DNA of 64,000 bases from Sympetrum striolatum (lineage: Eukaryota; Arthropoda; Insecta; Odonata; Libellulidae): NCBI GenBank assembly GCA_947579665.1, contig OX388350.1:88369152-88433151 (forward strand). The letters run 5' to 3'. Below are positions 24,101 through 38,600 of the stretch, piece after piece. The first letter of the stretch is position 1. Each line of letters starts with the position of its first letter. Made by a program: the position numbers and the translations under genes. The notes under the pieces are model-generated. The model worked only from the letters and a program-made list of their open reading frames with translations, was not told where the DNA came from and made no database searches.

Positions 24101-26616
24101 CATGGCACGGGGTTTAAGACACCATAATCCATATCTAACCAGGAGAGCTTCCCTAATACTTTGGGGAAAAATGACCAAATGTTATAATCTGTCATGGAAA
24201 CTACTTCCCTGTATTACTTTTTTGTTTTCTCGCGAAGATTGCGAAAGTTTATAACTGGGATCACAACATCAGCTATCTCCTCCCCAAAATTGGTAGTGAT
24301 AAATTTATCAAAAAGTTTCCGTTGATATTCAAGTCTTCTATCACTAAGTGAGTTCCATCTCAGAGATTCTATCATAGCCGAAACACTGCTGTCGAATCTA
24401 AACTCTCCCTTGACGGACCTTGCTGCTCTACATTGAACCATCTCAAGGTCGGAAATTAATCCTACTTCGTGATGATCCCAAATCGCACAGCAATACTCAA
24501 TTAAAGATCGAATAACGGAAAAGTGCGCTATTTCTTTTACTCTCGATGAACATCCCCTCCTAATTCTACAGCTGACATCGGGAGCATCTGCTGCTATGCA
24601 GGGAAGCATACTTACCTAGGATAATCAACAAAAAACGATATTTTTATTGTCAATTTTCTCAGGAACCAAGGCCTATGTGGACGAAACCTCTCTCACTTTT
24701 TACTTTCGTTATGTCTACTTCAATATGAAATAGGTCTCATCGAAATCCCGAACTTCATTCTGGCGACCTCTCCTTGTCATGATAAACCTAACAAAAACAA
24801 AGGTAATGTATAATTCATTTGCAGTGCATGAACCAGTCAAACTTCAAGAAAACCCTCTGGATGTTTGCTCGGAATACACATACCTGGGACAACTTATAAC
24901 AACAGGAGAGAAAAACAGGATTAATGAATTAACAGAAGAATGAAACTTGGCTGGAGTGTATTTGGTAGGAACTCGCGCATTCTAAAGTCAAGAATGCCTA
25001 TGGTTTTGAAGAGGAATGTCTTCAACCAATGCATTTTGCATGTCCTAACCTACTTGGGTGTTAAATGCTGCAATAACCCAGAGACTTCAGACAACGCAAA
25101 GGATCATTGAGCGCTGTATGCTGGGAATCACAAGAAGAGACAGGAAACGCAACACTTGGGTGAGAATGATGACTGGAGTTACAGATATCATACGTAAGGT
25201 AAGATCACTAAAATGGAGATGGACCGGCCATGTTGCAAGAAGATATGACAACCGTTGGATCTGTAGTTCTCAACTGGATTGGAAAGTACTTGGGGAGGCC
25301 TACATCTGACGTCGGATTGAGAATGGCTGATGATATATACACGAGTAAAAGCTTCTTATATTAGTATACTAGTGATACAAATTTAAAGTCTATATCATAT
25401 CGAGAAGGTCCTAATTAAAGGGGTATTGAAAATATTCTTAAAATCCAACTCAATTTATTTTAAATAGGAGAAATTTTCACCCACCTGGCAACAAACTCGT
25501 GCACATTTGGTGTCAGTTTCATAAACATAAAGAAATAAGTGTGTGTTTTTAATGACGACTATGATTTTTGTACTCCCTATCTTACGGATATGCAGTTTAA
25601 AGTGTTTATGTAACAGTATCATAAATAATTTGAAATTCCCACCATATGTATCAAATATTAGAGACACCTGGTGTCAAACCCACAATCTTTTGGATGATGC
25701 AAATGCATAAAACACCCTGATAGAAATGAAACCTATTTGATTCAAATTTTGAAGTCAATGACATACCAGGAAGGTTCAAAATTAAGTCTCTGGTATCCCC
25801 ATCTAAAATACATAGGGTAATGTAAATGGCTGTCTAGGATCAAACGAAAGACAGTCAGGAAAACTTCAAACAGCAAAATGCATTTATGATCTCTATTCAT
25901 ACACTGCCTTTGAAGTTTCCATGTTCAAGAAGGAGTTCAAAAAATCTTTAAAATAGTAATTAATCTTTAATTTTATAGATGCCTAGTGTCAAACCCAGGA
26001 CTTATTGGCTTATGCAAATATTCATTAGGACTTGTTCTTATTTAATGCAAAGTATGAAGGCAATATCATAACAGGAAAGACTTTAAATAGGATTCGGTTA
26101 TCCCCATAAGAAATGCATTGAGGAATGTAAATGACTCTCTGGGATCGAACCAAGGACACTCAGCAAAATCTAAAACAGCCTTCATAAAATATATTCATGA
26201 TCTCTATCTACATGTTGAGTTTCAAGTTTCTATATTATTGGGAATGGATTTTTTTTTATCTTAAAAATTGCTGCAATGCAATTTAAATAGAGGAATATTT
26301 GCCCTGACCAAGCATCGAACCAGGGATAATCCTCGATGACATGTTTATAGTTTTCGTTAGATATGCAAGGCTTCTAGCGATCCGTCAAATTTCAACTCTC
26401 TACTTTTCCGGGAAGTGCATGAAAAAGATTTTCAAAAACCCCCTCAATGCATCCTTACAGAAAAAATCGGGACTTAGGAGCCTTCTGGCATCGAACCCAT
26501 GACACTGAGGTTCAAAAATGGCTTTTTTCTGGTGGTAACACGTTATGGCCACCACGTCATTAAAATTTCAAGTCAGGGACACATGTGGAACACAGAATTT
26601 TGATCCCAAGTTTATC

Positions 26617-26661
<45 letters not shown>

Positions 26662-29600
26662 TGTTTCTCCGGATATCTATTATAAATAGATGCTTCTGGG
26701 TATAATATATATATATCATACCCAAATAGAAAACTAATTCACAGGCTAAACCACAAGTGCCATTGACTTGAAATGTTTACGACGTATTGGCCATAACGTG
26801 TAACCGCCAGAAAAATTGTGATTTTAAACCTCATTGTCATGGGTTTGATTCCAGAGGGCCACAAAGTCCTAATTTTTCCCCTTTAAAAGCATTGCTTTGA
26901 TTTTTGGGAATTTTTCAAAAATACTTCCCGTATCGGAAGAGAATTAAAGCTCAAGGAACCTATATATATGATCATGATCCATCGAAAACATGAATGACTT
27001 TCACAGAAAATATCCTGGGTTCAATGCTAGGTTCTCGCTCAGAAGATGTATATTAAGTCTCGGTTTAAGAAAAAATATTGGATAAGACCATGCTGTTCCT
27101 GGGTTCGATGCCAGAATACATAACAATCTCTCGCATAAGGAATATAAGGGATAAGTAGGACGTCGTCTGATGCAGTTGCAGCTTATATTCCTGCTTGAAT
27201 TTTCACACATAGTTAGAGATGGTGATCTTCCATTGTGCTGCATAGGAAGACCAGATAAGATAAGACCCAATATCACCAGAAAGACCCAGGTTTAGGCCAC
27301 AAAGTCCTAATTTTTCCCCTTTAAAAGCATTGCTTTGATTTTTGGGAATTTTTCAAAAATACTTCCCGTATCGGAAGAGAATTAAAGCTCAAGGAACCTA
27401 TATATATGATCATGATCCATCGAAAACATGAATGACTTTCACAGAAAATATCCTGGGTTCAATGCTAGGTTCTCGCTCAGAAGATGTATATTAAGTCTCG
27501 GTTTAAGAAAAAATATTGGATAAGACCATGCTGTTCCTGGGTTCGATGCCAGAATACATAACAATCTCTCGCATAAGGAATATAAGGGATAAGTAGGACG
27601 TCGTCTGATGCAGTTGCAGCTTATATTCCTGCTTGAATTTTCACACATAGTTAGAGATGGTGATCTTCCATTGTGCTGCATAGGAAGACCAGATAAGATA
27701 AGACCCAATATCACCAGAAAGACCCAGGTTTGATGCCCGACGGTAAATATATCTCCCATATAAAACACATAGGGGTAGTTTTTCATTATTTTTTTCTGCA
27801 CTTATTGAAATGATAGGTAGTTCTTGCTTAGATAGAAGATGTATATTAAGACTTGGTTCAAGAAAAAAAAATAGAAAAGACCACGCTGTTTCTGGGTTCG
27901 ATGCCAGAGCACATTAAAAATTCTCACATAAGGAATATATGGGAAAAGAGAGACGTCGTTTGAGGCAGTTGTAGCAAATATTTCTCCTTGAGTTTTCCCA
28001 AATAGTTAGAGACGGTAATCCTTTGTTGTTCTGCATAGTAATTAATACCAGGAAGACCGAGGTTCGATGCCGGACGAATAAATTGCAGCGAATTTTAAGA
28101 ATATTTTCAAATTTTTGATGATTCATTTACCGAGAAGGTGGAAATTCTATGGCTAGGCATGTGAATGGAAGTAATACATGGTAATCATTTTCAGATTTTT
28201 TTTGAATTCTTGCTAAGTGTAGTACTACGTTCGTATGCTTGCCGTATTCAAGCAACTTTACTCGTATATTAAATTTTTGTAAAATAAAGATATGATATCT
28301 ACGCTAATTAGACTAGCCAAAAATTAGTTTCAGTTAGAAATCATTTTGGCGAGTTGTGAGAGTTTGTGTACAAGTGTTAAGCATACAGTTTCACTTATCT
28401 ACCCCTGGGTGGTAAAAGGTTGAATTTTATGTTCGGCATATAAGTCAACCCCTGGTTTTTGAAAGATTTTTTAGGCTTCAAAGGTTGAATTATATGTTGG
28501 CATATACGGTATGCATCAACAGAGGAATTGGCAGATATATAGCTGTTGTAACAGAAAATGCAAACGATCTACAAAACACGCTACAAAGAAAGGATGAAAT
28601 CATGAAAAAGGAATTCAACATAAAGATAAATCGAAGATCTTACTTCTAAGAAGAACTATAATCAGCATTTAAAATGAAATTTTGGAGCAAGTACAAGAGT
28701 ACAAGGGAAGCCTGATTTCAGTAAGTGGAACTAGCAAGAGATAAATAATAAGTTGGATTAACCAGGCAAAATATATCATTGACCAGAAGAAGAACATTTT
28801 CAATGTTGAAGTACACTTTTAAGTATGAAAGTATAAGTACACCTTGAAGTACACATTTAAGCATGAAAAACATGTATAGTAATGCAATACCACGTAAATG
28901 ATTGATTTAATATCACAAGTTTGATTCTAAAATCTAACTAAAGGTATTAATATTGGATAATAAAACCTTGAAGAAAAAGTTTTGAAAGATTTTAATATAT
29001 TTTTGCCTAGTGCAGGTTTGATAGCAGCTATAACCAGGACCAAACTAAGCTGAAATTTGACCTCGGCAGTGGGCCATAACTAATATAAATAGACAATAGC
29101 TGATGACACACTTAGCACAAATCAATTGTTTTGTAGAAACCTAGGTATTTTAATATCAATGAAATTGACCTTCGCTCCAAAGATTCTAAACTTGATATGT
29201 GAAGTTGCAACTGTGTAGAAGAGCTTAACAATGGAAAGTGATTCTTTTTCATTATAATAGTCACTATGTAAGGAAAAACAATATTGCTAAGTAAAATAAT
29301 TAAGCATACAAGGAGAGATCCAACCTCTTTGAATATTAAATCACTTAATAAGTGTAACCATTGTTGCTCAGTGCAGAGTGTACATTAATGTAATGAAATA
29401 TGACTTGATAAAACTGATTCTACCACATACAAAAACCGTGTACGAGTTCAAGATGGAGCAATTAATCATTTCCTTAGGGCATAGAGGCAGGAGATTTATG
29501 TTATGACATTGATTAATTAACCTTGGCATAGTTTTTTTTACACAAAAGAGACTAACCAATATCCTCTGAAACAAAATATTCTGCATTATTTTTTGCACAA

Positions 29601-32600
29601 ATTGAGAAGAATATTACGTTATGATTGTAAACAGAGAGCTTAATGAATGAATAGCTGTTGAATGGGAAATTAAAATTCTTGAGCAGAATTATGTAAGAGA
29701 ATTAAATTGAATGTAAAAAAAGAAGAGTTAGGAGTTGAGTAGTATTGTAGTATTAAGGGTTATAAGGTGCCTCAACAGCAAAGGTCATGTTGCACCATAT
29801 ACAAAGGAGATATATGTATCATGATATTATATTTTTAACATAAATAAATAGGTACTTATTTTCCTAATTAATGCCCTGTTGCTCAAATTCAGAGTTTATC
29901 CAGCAGTCTGATTTGTTTTAGAAGAGATAAAACTGTGGAAATTCGGTCAACATCATCTCCAAGGATTGAGGACAAGTCCCCTCTGATCCCTAACATGCTA
30001 CGTATCCCCTCATATTTCACACACTCTAGCAGGAGGTGCAGAACAGTAAGAAGGGAGTCGCAATCCTCACAGCGGGGAGGGATCTTCTCTTCAGTGAAGA
30101 GATAAGAATGCGTCAATACAGTGTGGCCAATCCTAAGGCGAGGAGGAATTACCTCCTCTCTTCTGCACTGCCTGTTAGAGGATTTCCAAGGACTTACGAC
30201 CTCCTTCACAGCTCGCAGTTTGTTCCCGGCAAGATCATTCCATTCTTTTTGCCACTGCAATATGGCTTTTTTCTTCAGGGAGCTTTTAAGGTCCTGAGCT
30301 AGTACCGTATTCCATTCTTTGTCCCAACTTCTCAAGGCTGCCTTTGCTGCTGCATCTGCTTTTTCATTTCCTAGTATTCCTACATGCCCAGGAACCCAGA
30401 TGAATAGAATGTCAGTGTCATTAGGAGTTGAGTTAAAGGACAGTTAAGGTGTAACCAATTTTCTGTCCATATTTATGACATAATTGACATTATACACACG
30501 ACAAAGTTGAAACTCTTTGCTGATTTTAAAATCAACATAGTAATTTGGAAACAACTCCACTTCAAGAAAATATCTAGAAGAAGGGGTTGTTAAAAACCAG
30601 CAAAAACTGTTTGGAGTAGATAGATAAGGATTGCAAAGGTGTGATCTCTCTTATTTTACAGCAAGCAGAAAACGGAAAGACAGAACTGTCTCTAGTGCAC
30701 TTTACACTGACCAATCCTGAGTGGAGACTTCCTCCTGGGGCCGAAGACTTTGTGGAAGCATTGAGAAGACAAGCAAGGAGGGATGTAGTGGGGGAAGGAA
30801 GTCCATGGCTGCATCTGCACACCAATCCTCTTTACTCTTCATTGCACTCAGTATCTTCATTAGGAGTTGGGGTGAGTACATCCTTAGTTCAACCATTAAA
30901 ACATTTCTCTCATTTATGCACTGTTCTTTTTAGTGATGCACAAATAAAATTATTTGAGAATTCAAACTATCTTTTATTGATGATAAAATGCTTTCCTTGA
31001 AAATACAAAAGGTGCTTAGGATAAACAGTATTTGAAAAATCAAAGGAAAATAACAGATGCATAAAATTGTATTTTTTCTAATGTTTGAAAGTTTTATATA
31101 AACAGAGAAGCATGTAATTATGTATGTATGGGTGTGTAAATATAGAATATAATGGTCAAAACCAGGCCTGTTTCTTTACGTTATTTAGGGTTATGTTCTG
31201 TTTTGAGTTTTGTGTGCAAGCCTAAAATGCAAGTGGCTGAGGGTGGTGCCACTGAAGAAAGAAATTTGAACCACAAAAAAACTTCGATTGTTATTTGGGG
31301 GGAGAGGAGAAAAGGTGGGTGGTAGTGGTGGGGCAAGAAGTCTGAGGGGTATTGGCACCTTTTGAGGACTCAGCCGGTTGGAGAGAGATTGGTATGCTAA
31401 ATTCAAAGGAGAGCCACAAAAAGGTCGTCCTCTTAGAATGATGTTGAGCTCACCTGGTAATACCGTTACATATGGCACCCGAACCGAGACTCGAGTTAAA
31501 AAGAGTTCGTTAAGAATCACTGTGAGAAAAAAGAATACCATGCACAAGTATATTTTTATCAGGGTGGCCGCAGGACCTTGAAACCTTGAAAAAACCTTAA
31601 AATTTTGCTGACCTTGAAAAACGGTGAAAACGCCTTGATTCTTTTGCAAAACCTTGAAAAATCCTGATCCAACTCGCTATCCTGGTTCATTCTGAAATAA
31701 ACTCATTCAAATTCAAAATCAGCGCTGCCTAGGCGATAACTCCGAAACCTAATACATAAACAACCCTCGCAATTCGTGCCGCTGATTCCCGTGAAGTCTT
31801 GTGAGCATTTATGTGAATGCATCATGTAATGAAGGTATATATCAAGGTGAAAGAACGGTTTATTCTGTCGATGAAAAGAATATTACAGGAAACAAACGAT
31901 CTTTGGTCTATGTAAGTGGAACATTTTTTGTGAAATTGACATTTAATTTAAGAATGGTTGATGGAACACCACTTCATGCCCAATGAGCCCGGGCAGGCAA
32001 AAACTACTATTTTATCTAATGCCTCTTCTTTGGCGAAGATAAAACTTTCAGAAACCAAAAAGAAACTTAAGACAATGACTGACAATATTCTCAAACCTAA
32101 AATGTTTGTGCTAGACTTTACAACTAAAGATGCGTTCAAAAAAGTCTCTAAGTCACTTACTGAGGAAGAAATAATTAAATTCAAAACTGAAGTACACTTA
32201 TGTATAGTTACAGGCTTCGAGAAACTGCTGGAAAGATCACCTTTGAAGTATGCTTTGACTAAGAATATATCTTGCCTCGACCCTGCTCTGATTTTCAAGC
32301 CAGCTCTGGCCTATGAAAGCCTTGCAGCTTGTCTAGAGTCTCTTGTTGAAAATGGCCAAATTATAGGCATAAAAACCGATAGGATAAAACATGAATTCAC
32401 GGATTTATATGTGGATTCTCGTGTCCGAAACAAATTGAAAATGTTAAAAAGTGATGAGACTCGATTGGACATGTTTTGGTTGACCACTATTAATGATAAA
32501 TATGATTTATCTTGTGATAATTTCTTAGGATTAGTAAAAATGATATTAATTTTAAGTCATGGAAATGCTACCGTCAAGTGTGGGTTCTCTATAAACGCCC

Positions 32601-35600
32601 AATGTCTAGTCGAGAACCAACTCTAGCAAAGCTTGGTTGCTCAAAGGGCATATATGATGCTATAGAGCATGCGGGTGGGGTCAGAAAATTGGAAATAACT
32701 TCTGGACTCAATCATGCATATGAAAATGCAAACAGATTTTATCGGGAATCTCTTAATAGGGCAAGGGAAGAAAATAAGAAACACAAAGATGAAGAAAATG
32801 TAAAAAAAATGCAAGAAACTGGAAATTAGAGAGTTAGAAGAGAAAAAGGCTGAACGTCTTTCAGAATTAGCAAGACTGACTGAAGAAATTGAGAATAAAA
32901 TAAAAAAATAACTTGTATAAGCTAATATTCCACAAGCGTAATGTAGTCCATGTAATAAATGCAAATGTTACTGTCTCTTGATATTTTATTAGAGAAAAAT
33001 AGTGTATTCCGTTGTACCTTTTTTGACCTTGAAAAATCCTAGACCTGACCTGGAAAAACCTTGAAATGACCTTGATTTTTTAACATCCTGTTCTGCAGCC
33101 ACCCTGTTTTATGCACAAGTATATTTTTTCTAATGGTGTTTGATAATGGCTCTCAATACAGGCGTATTTAGTTGTGCCAACTTGTGAAAGGAAGAAGTGA
33201 ACCAGATTCCGATGAATCTAGTTCTTCAGAGTGAATTACGAGACTCCGAAGCAGGCAATGTGTCAGGAAGTGTCCAGGGAGTCAAAAGAGGATCTTACAC
33301 ATAAAATGGGGGCTCTTTCAGTTAGTGATGGAAGCCCTGACTCCTAGTAAACCAATGGATATGCAAAGGCTAATCTAGTATTTGAAAGATAAATAGGAGA
33401 GGGAGGAGATCAAAAGACAAAAGGATAGGAGAGAATTAAAGGAATTCTTCCCAGGAATGATGACTTGCCTTTCGGCAAAAATTGATGTAAATGAGAGTAT
33501 GATAGAAGAATTGGAGGGCACATCAGATGAGGAGATATCTCAATGACTTACAGAATGGAGAAGGAGGAGGAACCGGCCAATTCTCACCTGAAAATGCCAC
33601 CAGGAAGTGAAATTAAGGAATTTAAAAGAGAGGATAGCAGCACCGGAAGGTAATAGGGGGGTGATGAACCTTCCTCCAATGCCAAGTAATTATCTCACGA
33701 AACCATCCAAAAAGCCGATTTCAGAATCGCTATTTCCCTCTCAGTGAGGACATTTTAACACTTGCAGAGTTTTATTTTGAAGTTCCTATAAGATACAATA
33801 GCAAAATAAGCTCTCATTGCATGGTAGCTGTTATCTTTCGATTGAGGTGCTACTCGGGTGCGTGATATTCGTACAAGATGAGTAATTAGGGAAATCGCAG
33901 AGGATGAGAATTTAGCGAGAAATTGGGGCTGCATATGCTCAGCAGAGCAAGTTCCCATTCCACCCCCTCCCTCCTTTCCAACCCAAGACTAAACATGAGC
34001 CCAAAGTGTCCGGATGACACTGCTGGCATAAGCAAACTTCAGGAGGATCCCTTACAATCCGGGTCGACTTTTTTTCTAACGGTCCTGTCAGCGGCTGTTG
34101 TTTGGAAATTATGGTTAATATTAAGTATAATATTTTTAATAAATAGCTTTAATTGATTATTACTTGTTACTCGGTCGCTGCCGGTCGCCCGGCCAGATGG
34201 TTAAGCCTTATCTGGTAGTTCAAGTGTTTGTTATCTTATCAAACAGATTGGGTTGTGATCAAGTCCTTAACTGATTGACAGCACAGCGCATCATGGGAGT
34301 AAACACTCAATATGGCGGACAAGCTTTAGTGCTAACTTATCGCCTCAGTTGGTTTTCTGATGAAAATTAAGTTTATACTCCACAGTTTCAGGAAAATATT
34401 TGTTCGGATATTTTAATTAAGTTGGTATGACTCCTATTATAGGTATATGTAATATTTTAAGGTCGTTTTTTCTTTCACATTTATTACGCGTAGATATATG
34501 TTGGTTCCGGTGAAGTGCACAATAAGTTATTACATATTTAACATATATGACAAGTAATTTGAGGATAATTTTAGCATTTAAGGTAGTATTCCATGATTTA
34601 ACAAGCTCTCCAAATTCTGATGTGGAAACTTCTGTTCCTGGTCAGAAAAAGCAAATGTCGTGTAACTTATAAGAAAATTGAATATTTAATGGAATTTGTG
34701 TGAAAGTAAAATAATAAACTGAGGAAAATATGAAACAATTATCTAAACTAATAGTAGGCATGTCCGTTAACGTGTATGGTCTCAAGTCTTGCTTCCAAGG
34801 CTTCATTGAAGGTATTTTCTGCGAAGGTGCATAATGTTGGACGTACTCCTTGATGCAAGTTACTTTTTATACTTACTTGTAGATGAATAGTATTGAAAAT
34901 GGGGAAATACATCCAACGAAATAACTTATTAGAAAGATTTAGAGCAGAGTGATATAAAACGAAAGCCACGACCAAACTATTTTGAACAATTCTTCCCTGA
35001 AGAATAAGTTGGAAAATGAAAACTTTGGTAAAGCGGTATTGCTGGGAGATTTGGACTATACGCAGGAAAATTATCTGATGAAACGAATTAGGAAGCCCTC
35101 TGATCAATATCAGCAACTCTAAAATGAAAGTCACATTAATACTAGAAATATAATAGAAAGAATGTTTGGGGTATGGAAGCGACACTTTCCCATCCTGTAA
35201 AACAGTATTAATATTTGTTTAAATACAGTAATGGAAGTTGTAGTAGCATATGCAGTGCTGCACAATGTGGTGATTATCGCAAAAAAATGAGGAACAACCT
35301 CATGATATAATAGAACCAGCGGATATTTCTGTGACTTGATATAGGAAAACTTGTATTATTACACAGACGGAATGCAAGCATTGCAAAATGTTGTGTCGTT
35401 ATAAATTCTTAGGCTAGTGTAATTATCAGTTGTGTAACAGCTTAGCATAATTCTTAGTTTGGCTTAATTTACATTTTGTTTTTTTTTTTCAGTTCATTTT
35501 ATTTCAGTTTTTTAATTGAAGTGGAATATCACAAAGGTTTAATGCTAGCCTGTATTTTTAAATGAAAAGTTAATTGGTTAACTTTTGATGATTCTAAGTA

Positions 35601-38600
35601 AATATTAAAATTCATCTAAATAAGTTTATTTATTTCTTTTTCTTTCAATTCGATTTCAAGTAATAGTTTTTTTTTCTGCATTGGTTATTCTTATACTGAC
35701 TGACTTGAACTATTGCATTGACCTATTTCCTACAAATGTCTACAGAATATATAATATCTTTCATACTAAACTGGACATCAACATAATCCAACCTTGTAAG
35801 CATAAGCAAGGCATACCGATTCCACATGCATTGAGAAGAAAGCGTTAGTGACATCATCCACGAAGTTGTCTTTAGCACCTTAACTGGAAATATTTTCGTT
35901 TTAATTAAATGTCTCTTTCATATGATTATGGACAGTAATAAATAATGTTTTACCACACGAAGCACAGTCCGGCTTTGAGTCTAATGAATAAATGAGGTAA
36001 TACTTGTACGTAATATAAAAATATGCATTTTTGATGCTTCAATATTTCCCATAAATTATTAGAAGCGCAGTCAGTGTTATGATAAAAAAAAACAAATAAG
36101 ACAAAATTATTTACCATTATGGCTTGAGTATTATGTAATGGCTCATCTCTTAAACGTAAAGGAAAATCATTGTATAGTACACAATATACAGATAGAATGG
36201 AATTCATTGTTTTTGAAACATCACGTAAATAGTAAATGCAGAGCATATTTTAAGGAATTATCACTGGGTGACACTGAAACTACTTGAACCACCTCCACTA
36301 CCCAATATCCCATTAAAATAACCAAAAAAGTCTTTTTTTGCTCTCTGGCTGTTGAGTTTTAACTTTACTGTTACTTTGCGAAAAAAAGTTGGACCTTTAT
36401 AGAGCCATTGAGCAGAAGCATACTCTATGCCTCTCGGTATGAAATAAAAGAAATACAGATCTAATATCTTTTAAAATATTACCTTCTAATGGAAAAAATC
36501 TTCACTAAGAAAGGTTTGCTTAATTAATAATTGCTTTGCCACCAATTATTTTCTCCTTGTCCTCGCCGCAATCATAATTGCGGATTCCTAGTCCATTTCC
36601 TAGGTATTTCCATGGTGCACTATCACCGCCCTCGTACACAATCACACTATCGAAAATTATATGATTCGCACTAAAAATAAAAGATCTTCTACAACATCTA
36701 CCGCATGGAAACCATCACCTTCCTGGCGAGTCACACACTGAACTCGAATGTGAATAAATGGGAATTCTTTCGAAAGGAATATAGGGCCCACCACTCCACC
36801 AACTTCCCGAACTCTATCCTTGAAAAGAAACATTGTATCCAAACGCTTGAGTTTTTTCTTTTTTTCGCCGGCACCAAGTACTGTCACTGCGCTGCAAAAT
36901 CTTTGCACTAGACGACATTTGTGTCGCCTACTTTGTATGTTATTTTATGCATTGGTACAATGTAGATCCCTATACATAACTTTAGAATCGCTATCCACTA
37001 TGCTCTCTAAGCTCTTTCCATTCACACTAATTAAAGCCATGTACTTTTTGTAAACCGGGCTATGTCTAATATTGGATGGACCTCCACCAGTTTGCCTTAA
37101 ACTTTGCTTCTCCCTAGCCATGTCCCAATTTGTCTCTTTCTTAATCGCGTCGTACTTTGATTTAAGCCTTCTCCACGGCCTAGTGCTACCCGTCTGCACG
37201 TAGAATTTACCACTGATCTTAATGCATGCTGCCTTCTGTATTTATTAAGTTCTCTCATGTAGAACTTCATTTAGATAGCAGACATGACAAAACCACGTAA
37301 CTTACCTACTGCTTCCATCTAGTTAAGTTACTAATTTTATTCTCAACTTCATTTATCTCCTCCTAAATTAAATTTAATAATAAGGTCTGCCCTTCCTCTG
37401 TAAAGTTTCTGCTTATTTCGGCATCCATTTCTTATTCCTTGGAAATATATAAGGGATTGTAAACAAAAATACGGGTATTCGTATTACGATTCTTTTTTGT
37501 TTAAACAAAACTTGCTGCAATGGGTATGAAATTTATTCTTGGGCAACGCAACTCTTAGTTAATGTGATGAATAACTAACCATGAGTCGAAAAAGTTTTAT
37601 AGTACAGGTCATCCCACTAACCGGCAGTTAAGCTTAACCTTCATGTTAGCTATTTATCAGATTTAACCATACATTATAATACTGGGCTTTAGTGCTGTCC
37701 TTCTTCCTGGGGTACTGGCGAGAAATGCAGAGGGTATTTTAATAAGTAGCAACTAGAAAAAAAAGCTATTTTTTTACATATCTATATGCGTTCTTTTTAA
37801 TTAATGATATTAAACTGGCTAATAATGATAAATAAAATATATGATAATATAATATATGATAATATAATATATGATAGATAATAATATAATATATGATAAA
37901 TATAGTAATCATAATGATAATCGGTGGGCCAATATATCGGCCCGCCGATTATCTTGCCCCTAAATCCCACTGACTATGAAATTGTTGAATGTTGTTGAAG
38001 TTTAAGTTTGCATTTCAATATGTAATCTTTATTTATATTACTAAAATTGCCCATGGAAAAATAACTGAAATATGTTGTAGTGAATCAAATAAGAATCAAA
38101 TAAGAGCCTGAAATATATGAACGTATGCCAAACATTTATATGGTATATTTATAATGCAAACAGCACGCAATACAAGCTTCCTTTAACTAGCTTCTTTGAC
38201 GCACGGACCGAATGTTCTGGACGCATACCTAAGGCATATCTAATCTACTTGATTAATTCAAATAAAGTGGAAATTAAAGAGTTTTTTCATTCAGGTGAGC
38301 AGAGTACTCAAAGATTGACGGCGTTGGAAGAATCTGCTGAGGATACCCAATACATAGTTCGACACAGGGAAGAAATTACCATTAGAAAAAAGCATCATTG
38401 AAATTTAAAAAAGATATAAATTTTAAGAATGTGTAATCATCCAAGTTATTTTAACAAAGTTGGAATTCACATAAATTTCTTATCAAAAATGGTTATGGCA
38501 TGGTTTCCCAAACTGTGTGCCGCAGTGCCCTTGGGCGTACTTAATGACACCCTGGAGTACAGTGAGGCACCAGGTTAAAACACAATTATTGTGACAGGGC

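Noticed and set aside
27001..27801. Two - strand open frames of 91 and 120 codons as a duplicated gene
   Set aside because: They lie inside the modular repeat. Their identity comes from the 438-bp DNA duplication, and the translated sequence has no known domain.
31191..31649. 152-codon - frame
   Set aside because: No motif is recognised and it crosses the left end of the hAT-like element at 31560.
34748..35185. 145-codon - frame
   Set aside because: The + strand carries Harbinger transposase motifs in the same place, so the - frame is a shadow.
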